DNA of 64,000 nt from contig JBBDQN010000030.1 of NCBI GenBank assembly GCA_040905905.1, positions 57,112-121,111 on the forward strand, given 5' to 3'. Source of the DNA: JAICND01 sp040905905. GTDB lineage: Bacteria > Actinomycetota > Acidimicrobiia > Spongiisociales > ZC4RG35. This document shows, in pieces, positions 17,607 to 26,039 of the stretch. Under the pieces are notes generated by a model, which made no database searches, had not been told where the DNA came from, and was given only the letters and a program-made list of their open reading frames with translations. The translations under genes and the position numbers were made by a program. Position 1 is the stretch's first letter; each line of letters begins with the position of its first letter.

Positions 17607-18874
17607 TTCTCGATCAGCTGGTGCCGCTCCGGTCCGACCGAAACCCACCCCACCGGCACCCCGGTATGGTCCTCGATGAATTCCAGGTAACTGCGGGCCT
17701 CTTTGGGTAGGTCGTCGTAACGCCGCACAGCAGAGATGTCTGTATTCCAACCAGGTTGGTGTTCGTATACCGGGCTGCAGTGGTAGAGAACCGTGTGCTG
17801 ACGGGGGAATTCGTCAAACCTTTCTCCATCGTTCTCATATGCGACCGCGATCTCAAGATCGGGGAAGTTGGAGAGGATGTCGAGTTTGGTGACGAACAAG
17901 CTGGTGATGCCGTTGATGCGGACCGCATAACGCAAAGCCACCAGGTCCAACCAGCCGCAGCGTCGCCGCCGTCCGGTCACCGTTCCGAACTCACCACCCA
18001 ATTCGACCATCCGCCCCCCGGTCTCATCCTGGAGCTCGGTTGGGAAGGGTCCAGTGCCCACCCGGGAGATGTAAGCCTTGGCCACCCCAACAACCCTGTC
18101 GATGGCTCCCGGTCCGATACCGGCACCAACCAGGGCTCCCCCGGACGTGGGATTCGAGGACGTCACGAAGGGATAGGTCCCATGATCGACGTCGAGGAGC
18201 GTTCCCTGGGCACCCTCCAGGAGCACCCGCTTGCCTTCCCGCAGACCCTCCCACAGGAGCAACGAAGTGTCCTCCACATGGGGGAGGAGGCGCTCGGCAT
18301 ATTCGAGGTACTCGTCAGCGATGGCTGTGGCATCCATCGGCAACTGGTTATAGACGCGGGTGAGGAGGCGATTCTTGTCGTCGAGAGCGGTTGCAACCTT
18401 CTTCCGGAAGATCCCGGGGTCGTACAGGTCTTGAACCCTGATGCCGGTTCGGGAGAATTTGTCGGTGTAGGCCGGGCCGATGCCGCGTTTGGTCGTGCCG
18501 ATCTGGTTCTGTCCGAGGTATCGCTCCATCACCGCATCGAGTTTGCGGTGGTACGGCATTATCAGGTGGGCATTGGCGCTGATCCGGAGACGAGTGGGGT
18601 CGATGTTGCGGGCTAGCACCATCTCCATCTCTGCAATCAGCACTTTGGGATCGATCACACACCCGGAGCCGAGGACCGGCACACAGTGGGGATACAAGAC
18701 CCCGGAGGGGATGAGGGACAGCGCAATCTTTTCCTCGCCCACCACAATCGTGTGGCCAGCATTGTTTCCGCCCTGGTAACGAACCACGAAGTCGGAGGAT
18801 TCAGCGAAGTGGTCGGTCACCCTTCCCTTGCCCTCGTCCCCCCACTGGGCGCCGAGCACGATCGTCGCAGGCAT
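17603..18874 (-). CDS. purA: Adenylosuccinate synthetase
   Basis: Makes adenylosuccinate from IMP, GTP and aspartate. The 423 residues show VLGAQWGDEGKGRVTD (P-loop and catalytic Asp), GGNNAGHTIV with the general-acid His, GIGPAYTDK, LLEGAQGTLLDVDHGTYPFVT and TGRRRRCGWLD. It is the first gene of purA-purD-purE. It is divergent from glnA across 126 bp, which must hold both promoters. Confidence 0.97.
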   Translation of the reverse strand: MPATIVLGAQWGDEGKGRVTDHFAESSDFVVRYQGGNNAGHTIVVGEEKIALSLIPSGVLYPHCVPVLGSGCVIDPKVLIAEMEMVLARNIDPTRLRISANAHLIMPYHRKLDAVMERYLGQNQIGTTKRGIGPAYTDKFSRTGIRVQDLYDPGIFRKKVATALDDKNRLLTRVYNQLPMDATAIADEYLEYAERLLPHVEDTSLLLWEGLREGKRVLLEGAQGTLLDVDHGTYPFVTSSNPTSGGALVGAGIGPGAIDRVVGVAKAYISRVGTGPFPTELQDETGGRMVELGGEFGTVTGRRRRCGWLDLVALRYAVRINGITSLFVTKLDILSNFPDLEIAVAYENDGERFDEFPRQHTVLYHCSPVYEHQPGWNTDISAVRRYDDLPKEARSYLEFIEDHTGVPVGWVSVGPERHQLIEK

Positions 18875-19000
18875 CCCTTAGACGGTACCTGGCGACTCCC
18901 GCCTCGCCCGCTCGAAACACAGTGTTAACAATGGTGCAACGGCGCGGAAACGGCCTCTCGGTACAACACCCACAGTCCACAACCTCGGAAGGAGCTCTGC

Positions 19001-20425
19001 ATGGCGAAAACGCCGGCGGACGTTTTGAAGATGGTCAAAGAAGGAGGTTACGAATTCGTTGACCTCCGTTTTTGTGACCTGCCTGGACAGGTTCAACATT
19101 TCACGATCCCTTCGGCTCAGTTGACCGAAGACGGTTTCGAGGAAGGTTATGGGTTCGATGGATCCTCGATCCGGGGATTCCAGGCGATCCAGGAATCGGA
19201 CATGATCCTGATGCCGGACCCGACCACTGCGGTCGAGGATCAATTCCGAGCCCGCAAGACGCTGATGATCTACTGCTTCGTCAACGACCCCCTCACCGGG
19301 GAGCCCTACGATCGCGATCCTCGCTACGTGGCCAAGAAGGCCGAGGCCTACCTGACCAGCACCGGTATTGCCGAGACTTCCTATTGGGGCCCGGAAGCAG
19401 AGTTCTACATCTTCGACTCAGCCCGATTCGCCCAGAACCAGTATTCCGCCTACTACTTCGTCGACTCCGAAGAGGGTGCATGGAACTCGGGTCGGGAGGA
19501 GCCCGGTGGCAACCTGGCTTATAAGCCCCGTTACAAGGAGGGGTATTTCCCGGTCCCTCCCACGGACCACTTTCAAGATCTCCGGTCGGAGATGACCGCC
19601 AATCTCGAAGCTGCCGGTATTGAGATCGAGGTTCAACACCACGAGGTCGGCACGGCCGGGCAGGCGGAAATCGACATGAGGTTCGACACCCTGCTGAGAA
19701 TGGCCGACAAGGTGACGCTCTACAAATACATCGTCAAGAGCACCGCTTGGGCCTACGGCAAAACCGTGACGTTTATGCCCAAGCCGATCTTCGAGGACAA
19801 CGGCTCCGGGATGCACACCCACCAATCGTTGTGGTCGAGTGGGAAACCGCTGTTCTTCGACGAGGCGGGGTACGCGGGGTTGTCCGATATGGCCCGCTGG
19901 TATATCGGCGGCTTGTTGAAGCATGCCCCTTCGATCCTGGCCTTTGCAGCTCCGACCACCAACTCGTACCGACGTCTGGTGCCGGGATACGAGGCGCCGG
20001 TCAACCTGGTCTATTCGTCGCGTAACCGTTCGGCGGCGATCCGCATACCCCAATACAGCCAGAAGCCGTCGGCCAAACGTCTCGAGTTCCGGTGCCCCGA
20101 CCCCTCCTGCAACCCGTACTTGGCCTTCTCGGCCATGCTGATGGCCGGTCTCGACGGAATCCAGAACCGGATCGAACCACCAAGTCCGGTCGATAAGGAC
20201 ATCTACGATCTCCCGCCCGAGGAGTTGAAGAACCTGCCATCGGTACCCGGCAGTCTTGATGCGGCATTGGAGGCCCTGGAGGCCGACCACAACTTCCTGC
20301 TTACGGGGGGAGTGTTCAGTCAGGGTTTGATCGACACCTGGGTGGACTACAAGCGGACCCGGGAAATCGACGCCATCCGCCTCCGCCCCCATCCATACGA
20401 GTTCTATCTCTTCTACGACGTTTAG
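19001..20425 (+). CDS. glnA: Type I glutamine synthetase (GSI-beta)
   Basis: Condenses ammonia and glutamate, supplying the glutamine used by PurF and PurQ. The 474 residues contain GYGFDGSSIRGF, EAEFYIFD, MHTHQSLW and NRSAAIRIP. Near the C-terminus DKDIYDLPPEE carries the adenylylation Tyr at about residue 402, so GlnE-type control is expected. A clear ribosome-binding site, GGAAGGAG, lies upstream of ATG 19001. No GlnR box with correct spacing could be recognised in the upstream region. Confidence 0.97.
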   Translation: MAKTPADVLKMVKEGGYEFVDLRFCDLPGQVQHFTIPSAQLTEDGFEEGYGFDGSSIRGFQAIQESDMILMPDPTTAVEDQFRARKTLMIYCFVNDPLTGEPYDRDPRYVAKKAEAYLTSTGIAETSYWGPEAEFYIFDSARFAQNQYSAYYFVDSEEGAWNSGREEPGGNLAYKPRYKEGYFPVPPTDHFQDLRSEMTANLEAAGIEIEVQHHEVGTAGQAEIDMRFDTLLRMADKVTLYKYIVKSTAWAYGKTVTFMPKPIFEDNGSGMHTHQSLWSSGKPLFFDEAGYAGLSDMARWYIGGLLKHAPSILAFAAPTTNSYRRLVPGYEAPVNLVYSSRNRSAAIRIPQYSQKPSAKRLEFRCPDPSCNPYLAFSAMLMAGLDGIQNRIEPPSPVDKDIYDLPPEELKNLPSVPGSLDAALEALEADHNFLLTGGVFSQGLIDTWVDYKRTREIDAIRLRPHPYEFYLFYDV

Positions 20426-20550
20426 TCCGGGGGGAGGGAGGGCCAATGATTCGACCGGCCTGCCCCGGACGTCGCGCGGTGGCGCACAGATCACTAGCGT
20501 GACCGGTGGAGTCGAAGGGCCTTCCCGCACGCCCTTGCTAGGGAGCTGAA

Positions 20551-21051
20551 GTGAAACGTGTGTCGTTCGTGGTGCTTGTGATGGTCTTGATGGCTTGTGG
20601 TGGATCTGCTGATACGACCGAGCAGACCACCGCGACAACCTCGACTGCGAGTACCACGGCGACCACGGATGGCGGAGCGGACACCACCGAGGGGGACGTT
20701 GGTGGTCTCCCCTCCGGTGACTGCCTCCAGTTGAGCATGACCTTGTCGCAGGCTTCGACGTTGGGGCTTGGCGCCGCCTCCGGCGATGCGACCGACACTG
20801 TGCAGGCTCTCCAGAACATGGCTGCGGCGGCACCGGCTGAGATTTCGGACGATCTCGAGATTCTGGCGGCAGCATATGGCGAATTCCTGGCTGCTCTCGA
20901 GGAGGCGGGGGTCGACTTCGCCGACCCTTCCACCTACTCGACACCCGAGGCGCAAGCGGCGCTTGCTGCGGCCTCCGAGAGCCTCGACACCGTCGGGGTG
21001 GCGGAGGCCTCGGACAACATCTCTTCCTACCTCGACAGCGTCTGCGGGTAG
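20551..21051 (+). CDS. Putative secreted lipoprotein, function unknown
   Basis: 166 residues. The N-terminus is a lipoprotein signal: Lys-Arg, a hydrophobic stretch, then VLMACGG, with the lipidated Cys near residue 16. A Thr/Ser/Ala-rich linker of about 35 residues follows, then a helical domain with two Cys (GDCLQL and the final SVCG) that could form a disulfide. No known enzyme motif is visible. GTG 20551 is supported by GGGAG 6 bases upstream. It ends 1 bp before the convergent Eis-like gene. Confidence 0.75.
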   Translation: MKRVSFVVLVMVLMACGGSADTTEQTTATTSTASTTATTDGGADTTEGDVGGLPSGDCLQLSMTLSQASTLGLGAASGDATDTVQALQNMAAAAPAEISDDLEILAAAYGEFLAALEEAGVDFADPSTYSTPEAQAALAAASESLDTVGVAEASDNISSYLDSVCG

Positions 21052-21052
21052 A

Positions 21053-22261
21053 TCAGAAGATCTCGGGACACCACGGTTGGGGGTCCCAGGAGAACATGAA
21101 GTCGGCTTTGGTCAGCGTGGCGTGGTCACCTTTGATGCGACCTGTTGCTGCCAGGCTTCGAAACCGCGACCACCCCATGTAGCAGGCGCCGAGATCCTCG
21201 AGATCGAGGGCGAGGTCGGGTTCGGCCTTTGACTTCCTGGCCTCGGCCCCTTCTGGACCCCCCTCCACCACGACGACCGAGGTGTGCTCGAGGAAGCGGT
21301 CGTTGACCTCCAGCACCAGCTTCCCCTCGACCTGATACCTACGGGCGGCCAATGCCTTGAGGAGATCGTGGGGACGGACCCAAAGAGCGTCACCGAGCGG
21401 TCCGCTTACGCGGCGACGGGCCGCCACCAGGTCGAATATTGGATCGTCGGGAGGACGGCGGTCGGCGGTGACCTTTTTGACCAGGTCATGGGAGAGAGCC
21501 AGGCCCCAGAGACCTGCCCATCCTTCCGCACTCGATGCTATGAGATCGATGACAACCACCTCGCCGGCTCCGTGGCCGCCTTCCCAGTCGCTTTTCTGGC
21601 GATAGATCATGTAGCCGGAGTCGTCATTGGCGATCGCAAACCGTAGGGCCGTTGCTCCATCCCTGTTGCTGACCGGGTCTGCGAACCAGCGTTCTGCCCA
21701 CCATGTCTCCGATCGTCGAAAAAAGCCCGGGCGGTTGAGGCGGAGCTTGTCATAGATCGGAGGGATTCGCTCCCGGGCTTCGTCGGCATCGATCAGGCTC
21801 ACCGCGCCAGCAGCTGGAGCCAGGCGATGGCGGCCCGCATGGTGGCGATCGATGGAGAGGTCGTGATGCTGGGAAGCGAGGCCGTATCCGAACCTCCCGT
21901 AAATCCCCGAATCTGACGCCCACAAGGCGGCGAGCGGCTCGTCCCTGTCTCGAACATCAGCCAGGTGTGCTTCCATCATCAGACGGAGGGCACCGCGGCG
22001 GCGATGGGTCGGGAGCACGGACACCAGCGTGGTTCCCCCGGTGGGCACCACGGCTCCAGGGATGGTCAATTCAAGGGAAAACGCGCCAGAGGTGGCGACC
22101 ATCTTGTCGCCCTCGAAGACGCAGAACGACCGTTCTGGCTCCCAGATCCGGGCAAAATTCGCTTCTCTCTCTGGAGGCGGTTCCCACCCGAACGCCCGCC
22201 CGAGCACCTGGCGGAACTCGGCGACGTTGTCTGCCGTCACGGCCCGGACCTCGAGGGTCAC
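21053..22261 (-). CDS. Eis-family GNAT N-acetyltransferase
   Basis: 402 residues, the length of the mycobacterial Eis protein. TTLVSVLPTHRRRGALRLMM is the acetyl-CoA binding loop, and ALWASDSGIYGRFGYGLAS contains the Tyr expected to act as general acid. The chain ends PWCPEIF; in Eis the C-terminal Phe carboxylate is the general base, and it is retained here. Eis enzymes acetylate amines, including aminoglycosides and protein lysines; the substrate of this one is not known. GTG 22261 is the start, and it lies 5 bp after the stop of the upstream membrane protein gene. Confidence 0.87.
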   Translation of the reverse strand: MTLEVRAVTADNVAEFRQVLGRAFGWEPPPEREANFARIWEPERSFCVFEGDKMVATSGAFSLELTIPGAVVPTGGTTLVSVLPTHRRRGALRLMMEAHLADVRDRDEPLAALWASDSGIYGRFGYGLASQHHDLSIDRHHAGRHRLAPAAGAVSLIDADEARERIPPIYDKLRLNRPGFFRRSETWWAERWFADPVSNRDGATALRFAIANDDSGYMIYRQKSDWEGGHGAGEVVVIDLIASSAEGWAGLWGLALSHDLVKKVTADRRPPDDPIFDLVAARRRVSGPLGDALWVRPHDLLKALAARRYQVEGKLVLEVNDRFLEHTSVVVVEGGPEGAEARKSKAEPDLALDLEDLGACYMGWSRFRSLAATGRIKGDHATLTKADFMFSWDPQPWCPEIF

Positions 22262-22266
22262 CTGGC

Positions 22267-22869
22267 CTAAGCTCCGCTGGCCGTGGCCCTGATGCCGTCG
22301 ACGGCGGTGCTGAAGGCGCTGGCGGCGGTATCAAAGGCCACCACTCCCGCCCGGCGCCCATCACCCGTGTCGGGGGCGGGCGCTTGCAACCCGTCGAGCG
22401 CCTGGGCGATGGCGGCTACTGCCTGCTCGGCGGCCGCGACGACCGCGGCATGGGCCTCCTCGTAACCAGCCGGCGGGATCAAAGCTTGAACCTCCTGGGA
22501 GAGGGTGGTGGTGGCGGTCTGCACCCCGACGAAGGCCTCCTCCGCTTGGTCAAAGTCAATGGTCCTGGGGTTGCTGTCAAACCCGGTATTGGCGCCACTG
22601 AGATTGGTCCGGAGGTCGGTCAGCCGAATGTTGAAACCCTCCAAAGCATCGACATATGCCTGGGCATCCGGGGAGATGGTCGTGGAGGTGGTCGTTTCTC
22701 CTGGGAGGGTGGTGGCGGTGGTGGAGGTTGTGCCTCCATTGCCGGGAACGGTCGAGCTGGTGGCGGCAGACGGCAATTCGCGCACGAACACGTATGTGAA
22801 CGCCACCATCGCCAGAACGACCAGCGGCAACATCCACCGGCCCGGTTTCGGGTCGTAGTTAGAACTCAT
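22267..22869 (-). CDS. Membrane-anchored protein with Thr-rich linker, unknown function
   Basis: 200 residues starting MSSNYDPKPGRW. One transmembrane segment lies at about 13-31 (LPLVVLAMVAFTYVFV). A low-complexity Thr/Ser/Gly linker (about 37-65) is followed by an Ala-rich helical domain with heptad-like spacing, likely outside the membrane. The open frame runs upstream to 23154, but that part overlaps the divergent gene, and ATG 22869 is the natural start. It is probably cotranscribed with the Eis-like gene. No family recognised. Confidence 0.7.
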   Translation of the reverse strand: MSSNYDPKPGRWMLPLVVLAMVAFTYVFVRELPSAATSSTVPGNGGTTSTTATTLPGETTTSTTISPDAQAYVDALEGFNIRLTDLRTNLSGANTGFDSNPRTIDFDQAEEAFVGVQTATTTLSQEVQALIPPAGYEEAHAAVVAAAEQAVAAIAQALDGLQAPAPDTGDGRRAGVVAFDTAASAFSTAVDGIRATASGA

Positions 22870-22956
22870 TGAGGCTGCCAGGGTAGTCCCGTTGTACGAC
22901 AGAACCCGGCTGTCAACCCTCTTGTCGGGCGACTCGTAGTCCCATACGTTTAACTG

Positions 22957-23796
22957 ATGACCAACAAAGACGACGAACAATTCGAACGAATCCCCTGGGA
23001 CCAGCTCCGCCCAACCACGGGAGGTCGACGGGGTTTGATCTACGCCCTGGCGGCGGCCATCGTGGCAGCCGCGGTGTCGGCCACCCTGGCACGCAACCTG
23101 GCCGGGCCCCCGCCCACCACCCTGCCGCTCGCCCCGACCCCCACCGCGGCCCAACCCCTCACCACCACCTCGCTGGTGCCGACGGCCACCACAGCGTCAG
23201 CAACCATATGGTCCGAAGCTGACCTGATGGCAGTTCACCCCGACGATCTTCGGGCCGAAGCAGCCGCGATTGCGGAGTGGTTCGTGGCCGACTATTTCAC
23301 CGCCGATGGGTCGGGTGGTGTTGAAGATCAGCTTCGCTCGATGCTTCCGTCCGAGGCTCCGCTGCCGGTCCACGAGACCGGGTATCGGTCCTTTGTCGAG
23401 TGGGTGCGGTCCGTGTCGGCGACTGAAGCATCGCCCGGCCAATACTTGGTGCAAGTGGTGGTGCGGACGTTGGGGGCGGTGGAGAGTTCCAGCTACCGGC
23501 GATTGCCGTTGCGGGCAGTCGAAGTCAAGGTGCAATGGACCGATCTTGGATGGTCGATTGCCGACCTTCCAAGTCCTATCGACCTGCCTGCCCTGGCGGT
23601 TACATCTGCCTGGCCCGCCCAAGAGATCCCAGAAGAGGTCGCGGCCGAAGCAGTTCGGGTCGGCGGCGAAGGGGCGACTGTGCTTGGTGGTGGAAGATCA
23701 GGTGAACGCTGGCGGGTCGTGGTGGAAACTATCGACCCGGCAGGAGGTAGGTGGCCGATGGTGATCTGGGTCGACGATCCTTCGCCGACCGGTTGA
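22957..23796 (+). CDS. Single-pass membrane protein with extracytoplasmic domain, unknown
   Basis: 279 residues: a charged cytoplasmic start (MTNKDDEQFERIPW), one hydrophobic segment at about 26-48, a Pro/Thr-rich linker to about 82, then a globular domain beginning AAAIAEWFVADYFTADG. The helix-then-sheet pattern is reminiscent of NTF2/TcpC-like folds, but this is only an impression. It is divergent from the similarly organised protein at 22267-22869 with 87 bp between, suggesting a paired envelope function. Confidence 0.7.
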   Translation: MTNKDDEQFERIPWDQLRPTTGGRRGLIYALAAAIVAAAVSATLARNLAGPPPTTLPLAPTPTAAQPLTTTSLVPTATTASATIWSEADLMAVHPDDLRAEAAAIAEWFVADYFTADGSGGVEDQLRSMLPSEAPLPVHETGYRSFVEWVRSVSATEASPGQYLVQVVVRTLGAVESSSYRRLPLRAVEVKVQWTDLGWSIADLPSPIDLPALAVTSAWPAQEIPEEVAAEAVRVGGEGATVLGGGRSGERWRVVVETIDPAGGRWPMVIWVDDPSPTG

Positions 23797-23801
23797 ACAG
23801 C

Positions 23802-24053
23802 TCAGACGAAGTGCTCTTCTAGGATCGCCTTCGCTGCCGGGACGATGTCGGACCAGTCGGCGTCGGGCCGTTTGGACACGGTCACAAAGTCGGCGGTCAG
23901 AAAGACGCTGGTGACCCCGTCGAGCGCAATCAATTCCTGGGCCATCACATTGTCGGTCGGTTTGTCCGGCGTAAAGGTGGCGGGGCCACCCACCGGTCTT
24001 CCCACCGAAAACTTGACCGCGTTCGGGTTGGGGGTGCCTTCGACGGATATCAC
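23802..24053 (-). CDS. NifU N-terminal-like (Nfu scaffold N) domain protein
   Basis: 83 residues beginning VISVEGTPNPNAVKFSVGRP, the hallmark of the Nfu/NifU N-terminal domain (PF08712). VTSVFLTADFVTVSKRPDADW matches the rest of the domain. The C-terminal CxxC Fe-S scaffold domain is absent, so it cannot itself hold a cluster in the usual way. GTG 24053 is chosen because GGGGG lies just upstream and the domain starts there; the frame further upstream runs through a palindromic repeat. Confidence 0.85.
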   Translation of the reverse strand: MISVEGTPNPNAVKFSVGRPVGGPATFTPDKPTDNVMAQELIALDGVTSVFLTADFVTVSKRPDADWSDIVPAAKAILEEHFV

Positions 24054-24059
24054 AACCCC

Positions 24060-24110
24060 CTTTTTATCACCCCGGCCCGGCGTTTTCCGATGGGTTTGGG
24101 TCGCGAAAAA
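24060..24110. repeat. Palindromic repeat, copy 2 (degenerate)
   Basis: Left end TTTTTATCACCCC and right end GGGTTTGGGTCGCGAAAAA match the family, but the stem has several mismatches. It fills the divergent spacer between the NifU-N gene and hyuA. As in copies 3 and 4, one end is of the ATCAC type and the other of the TCGCGA type, which gives the element an orientation. Confidence 0.75.
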
Positions 24111-24128
24111 GCGAAAGGGGACGTTTAG

Positions 24129-26039
24129 GTGACCCTCGGGGTCGACGTAGGCGGCACATTTACCGATCTGGTTCGGTGGGACGGAGAGTCGCTCACCACC
24201 GGCAAACTCTCCTCGACCCCGGATCAGAGTGAGGCTGTCGGTGTCGGTGTCGGTGACCTGATCGGGAGAGCTGCCGACCCTTTGCTCTTGCACGGGACCA
24301 CCGTGGCCACCAACGCCCTTCTCGAGCGGAAGGGTGCCAGGGTCGCCCTCATCACCGACTCGGGTTTTGAGCATCTCATCGAGATCGCTCGCCAAGATCG
24401 GCCCTCTCTGTATGACCCCTTTGCCGATAGGGCCGAACCCCTGGTGGCGAGGGAGTTGCGGTTGGGGTGGCCGCAAATCGCAACCCACCTATCAGGTCGC
24501 CTCCAAGCCCTAGGCGCCGAAGCTGTTGCGATCGCATTGCTCGGGTCCTACCGCGACGGGACGGTCGAAGACGAGATCGCCGCTGGTCTCAAAGGCTTTA
24601 GGCCGAGCCTTTCTCACCGCGTGAGCGGTGAGTTTCGAGAGTACGAGCGGATCGCGACCACCGTCCTCAACGCCTATCTGCAGCCGGTGGTCGACCGATA
24701 TCTCTCTGATCTGGCCAGGAAGTTGACGGGATTGGTGGAACGGGTCCTGGTGCTGCGTTCGAGCGGCGGGCTCACCTCGGTGGCAGGGGCCTCGCAGTTG
24801 GCGGCCTCAATCCTTTTGTCGGGCCCGGCCGGCGGGGTGGTGGCGGCTGGCGGATGTGGGAGTGCCCATGGTTGGAACCGGGTGATCTCCTTCGACATGG
24901 GCGGAACCAGTACGGATGTTTGCCGGATTGAGAACGGAAGGCCAGAGGTCTTCCCTGACAGGACCATCGAGGGCCACATCTGCCGGATGCCGTCGGTGGC
25001 GGTCCACACCATCGGCGCCGGTGGCGGGAGTATTGCCTGGGCGGATCAGGGAGCCGCCCTGCGGGTGGGACCGCAGAGCGCAGGCGCTAACCCGGGTCCA
25101 GCTGCGTACGCCCGCGGCGGACTTGAACCGACTGTCACCGACGCCAATCTCATCATGGGGAGGCTGGGCACCGAGGCACCTCTGGCGAGTGGCCTGGGGC
25201 TCGATGACGACCTGGCCCGTTCGGCCATCGCAGTCCTCGCCGCAACCTTGACGATGAGCGCCCCGTCGCTTGCTGCCGGAATCCTTCAGGTGGTCGACAC
25301 CCTCATGGAACGGGCCCTGAGAAGGGTTTCGGTGGAACAGGGCGCCGACCCTCGTCAGGCGGCCTTGGTCGCCTTTGGAGGGGCTGGTGGGCTACACGCC
25401 ACTTCTTTGGCGCGAAGGCTCGACATGCCAGCGGTGTTGATCCCGCCCCATGCCGGGGTTTTCTCGGCGCTTGGCCTTCTCCTCAGCCCCCAACGCCACG
25501 ACCTGGCCCGTACCGTCCTGCTGAACGAAGACTCGCCCGAGTTGGAGGTCCGGGTAGCTGAGCTGGTCTCCCTAGCGCGGTCCGAGTTCAGGGACGAGGT
25601 CGGACTTGAGCCCGAAGTAGTTGAGGTAACTGCCGACGTTCGCTACCCGGGTCAGTCGCACGAAACCGGAGTTCGCTACGAACCCGGAGCCGGGTGGCGT
25701 GGGGTCGCCGACCGTTTTCATGAGGCTCACGCCACGATCAACGGTTTCGCTCGACCCGACCAGCCCGTCGAGTTGGTCACCCTCCGGGTGACTGCGCTGG
25801 CCCCTCCATCGTTGACCTGGTCCGATCTTCCGATGCCGGTCGTAGGTGGTGCAGCCAGGCTCGGCGACAGGGTTGTTGCCGATGGTTCGGTCGTCAGCCG
25901 TTGGCGTCGGCCTGGCTTGGCTCCAGGCGACGAAGTGATAGGCCCGGCGGTGGTCGAGGAGACCGAGGCCACCACCTGGTTGAGTGATGGCGAGATGGCC
26001 AGGGTGCTCGACGATGGAACGCTCATGGTCACCTGGTGA
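24129..26039 (+). CDS. Hydantoinase/oxoprolinase subunit A (HyuA family)
   Basis: 636 residues of the ATP-dependent N-methylhydantoinase/5-oxoprolinase A family. It opens TLGVDVGGTFTDLVRWDG, the actin-like ATP-binding loop, followed by LLHGTTVATNALLERKGARVALITD, SGPAGGVVAAG and SFDMGGTSTDVC. VAFGGAGGLHA is near the end of the ATPase part. It probably opens a cyclic amide (hydantoin, oxoproline or related) with ATP. It is coupled to hyuB: its stop overlaps the next ATG by one base. Confidence 0.92.
   Translation: MTLGVDVGGTFTDLVRWDGESLTTGKLSSTPDQSEAVGVGVGDLIGRAADPLLLHGTTVATNALLERKGARVALITDSGFEHLIEIARQDRPSLYDPFADRAEPLVARELRLGWPQIATHLSGRLQALGAEAVAIALLGSYRDGTVEDEIAAGLKGFRPSLSHRVSGEFREYERIATTVLNAYLQPVVDRYLSDLARKLTGLVERVLVLRSSGGLTSVAGASQLAASILLSGPAGGVVAAGGCGSAHGWNRVISFDMGGTSTDVCRIENGRPEVFPDRTIEGHICRMPSVAVHTIGAGGGSIAWADQGAALRVGPQSAGANPGPAAYARGGLEPTVTDANLIMGRLGTEAPLASGLGLDDDLARSAIAVLAATLTMSAPSLAAGILQVVDTLMERALRRVSVEQGADPRQAALVAFGGAGGLHATSLARRLDMPAVLIPPHAGVFSALGLLLSPQRHDLARTVLLNEDSPELEVRVAELVSLARSEFRDEVGLEPEVVEVTADVRYPGQSHETGVRYEPGAGWRGVADRFHEAHATINGFARPDQPVELVTLRVTALAPPSLTWSDLPMPVVGGAARLGDRVVADGSVVSRWRRPGLAPGDEVIGPAVVEETEATTWLSDGEMARVLDDGTLMVTW

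Noticed and set aside
18875..19000. Possible GlnR box before glnA (GTTAAC and GAAAC)
   Set aside because: Spacing between the half-sites is 17 bases rather than the expected short spacing, so no operator is claimed.
20425..20470. Inverted repeat GTCCGGGG/CCCCGGAC after glnA
   Set aside because: Only 8 bp with a 30-base loop and no T-tract; too weak to call a terminator.
19418..20944. Open frame of 508 codons on the minus strand
   Set aside because: Antisense to glnA and the lipoprotein gene, no family resemblance, so a shadow of real coding sequence.
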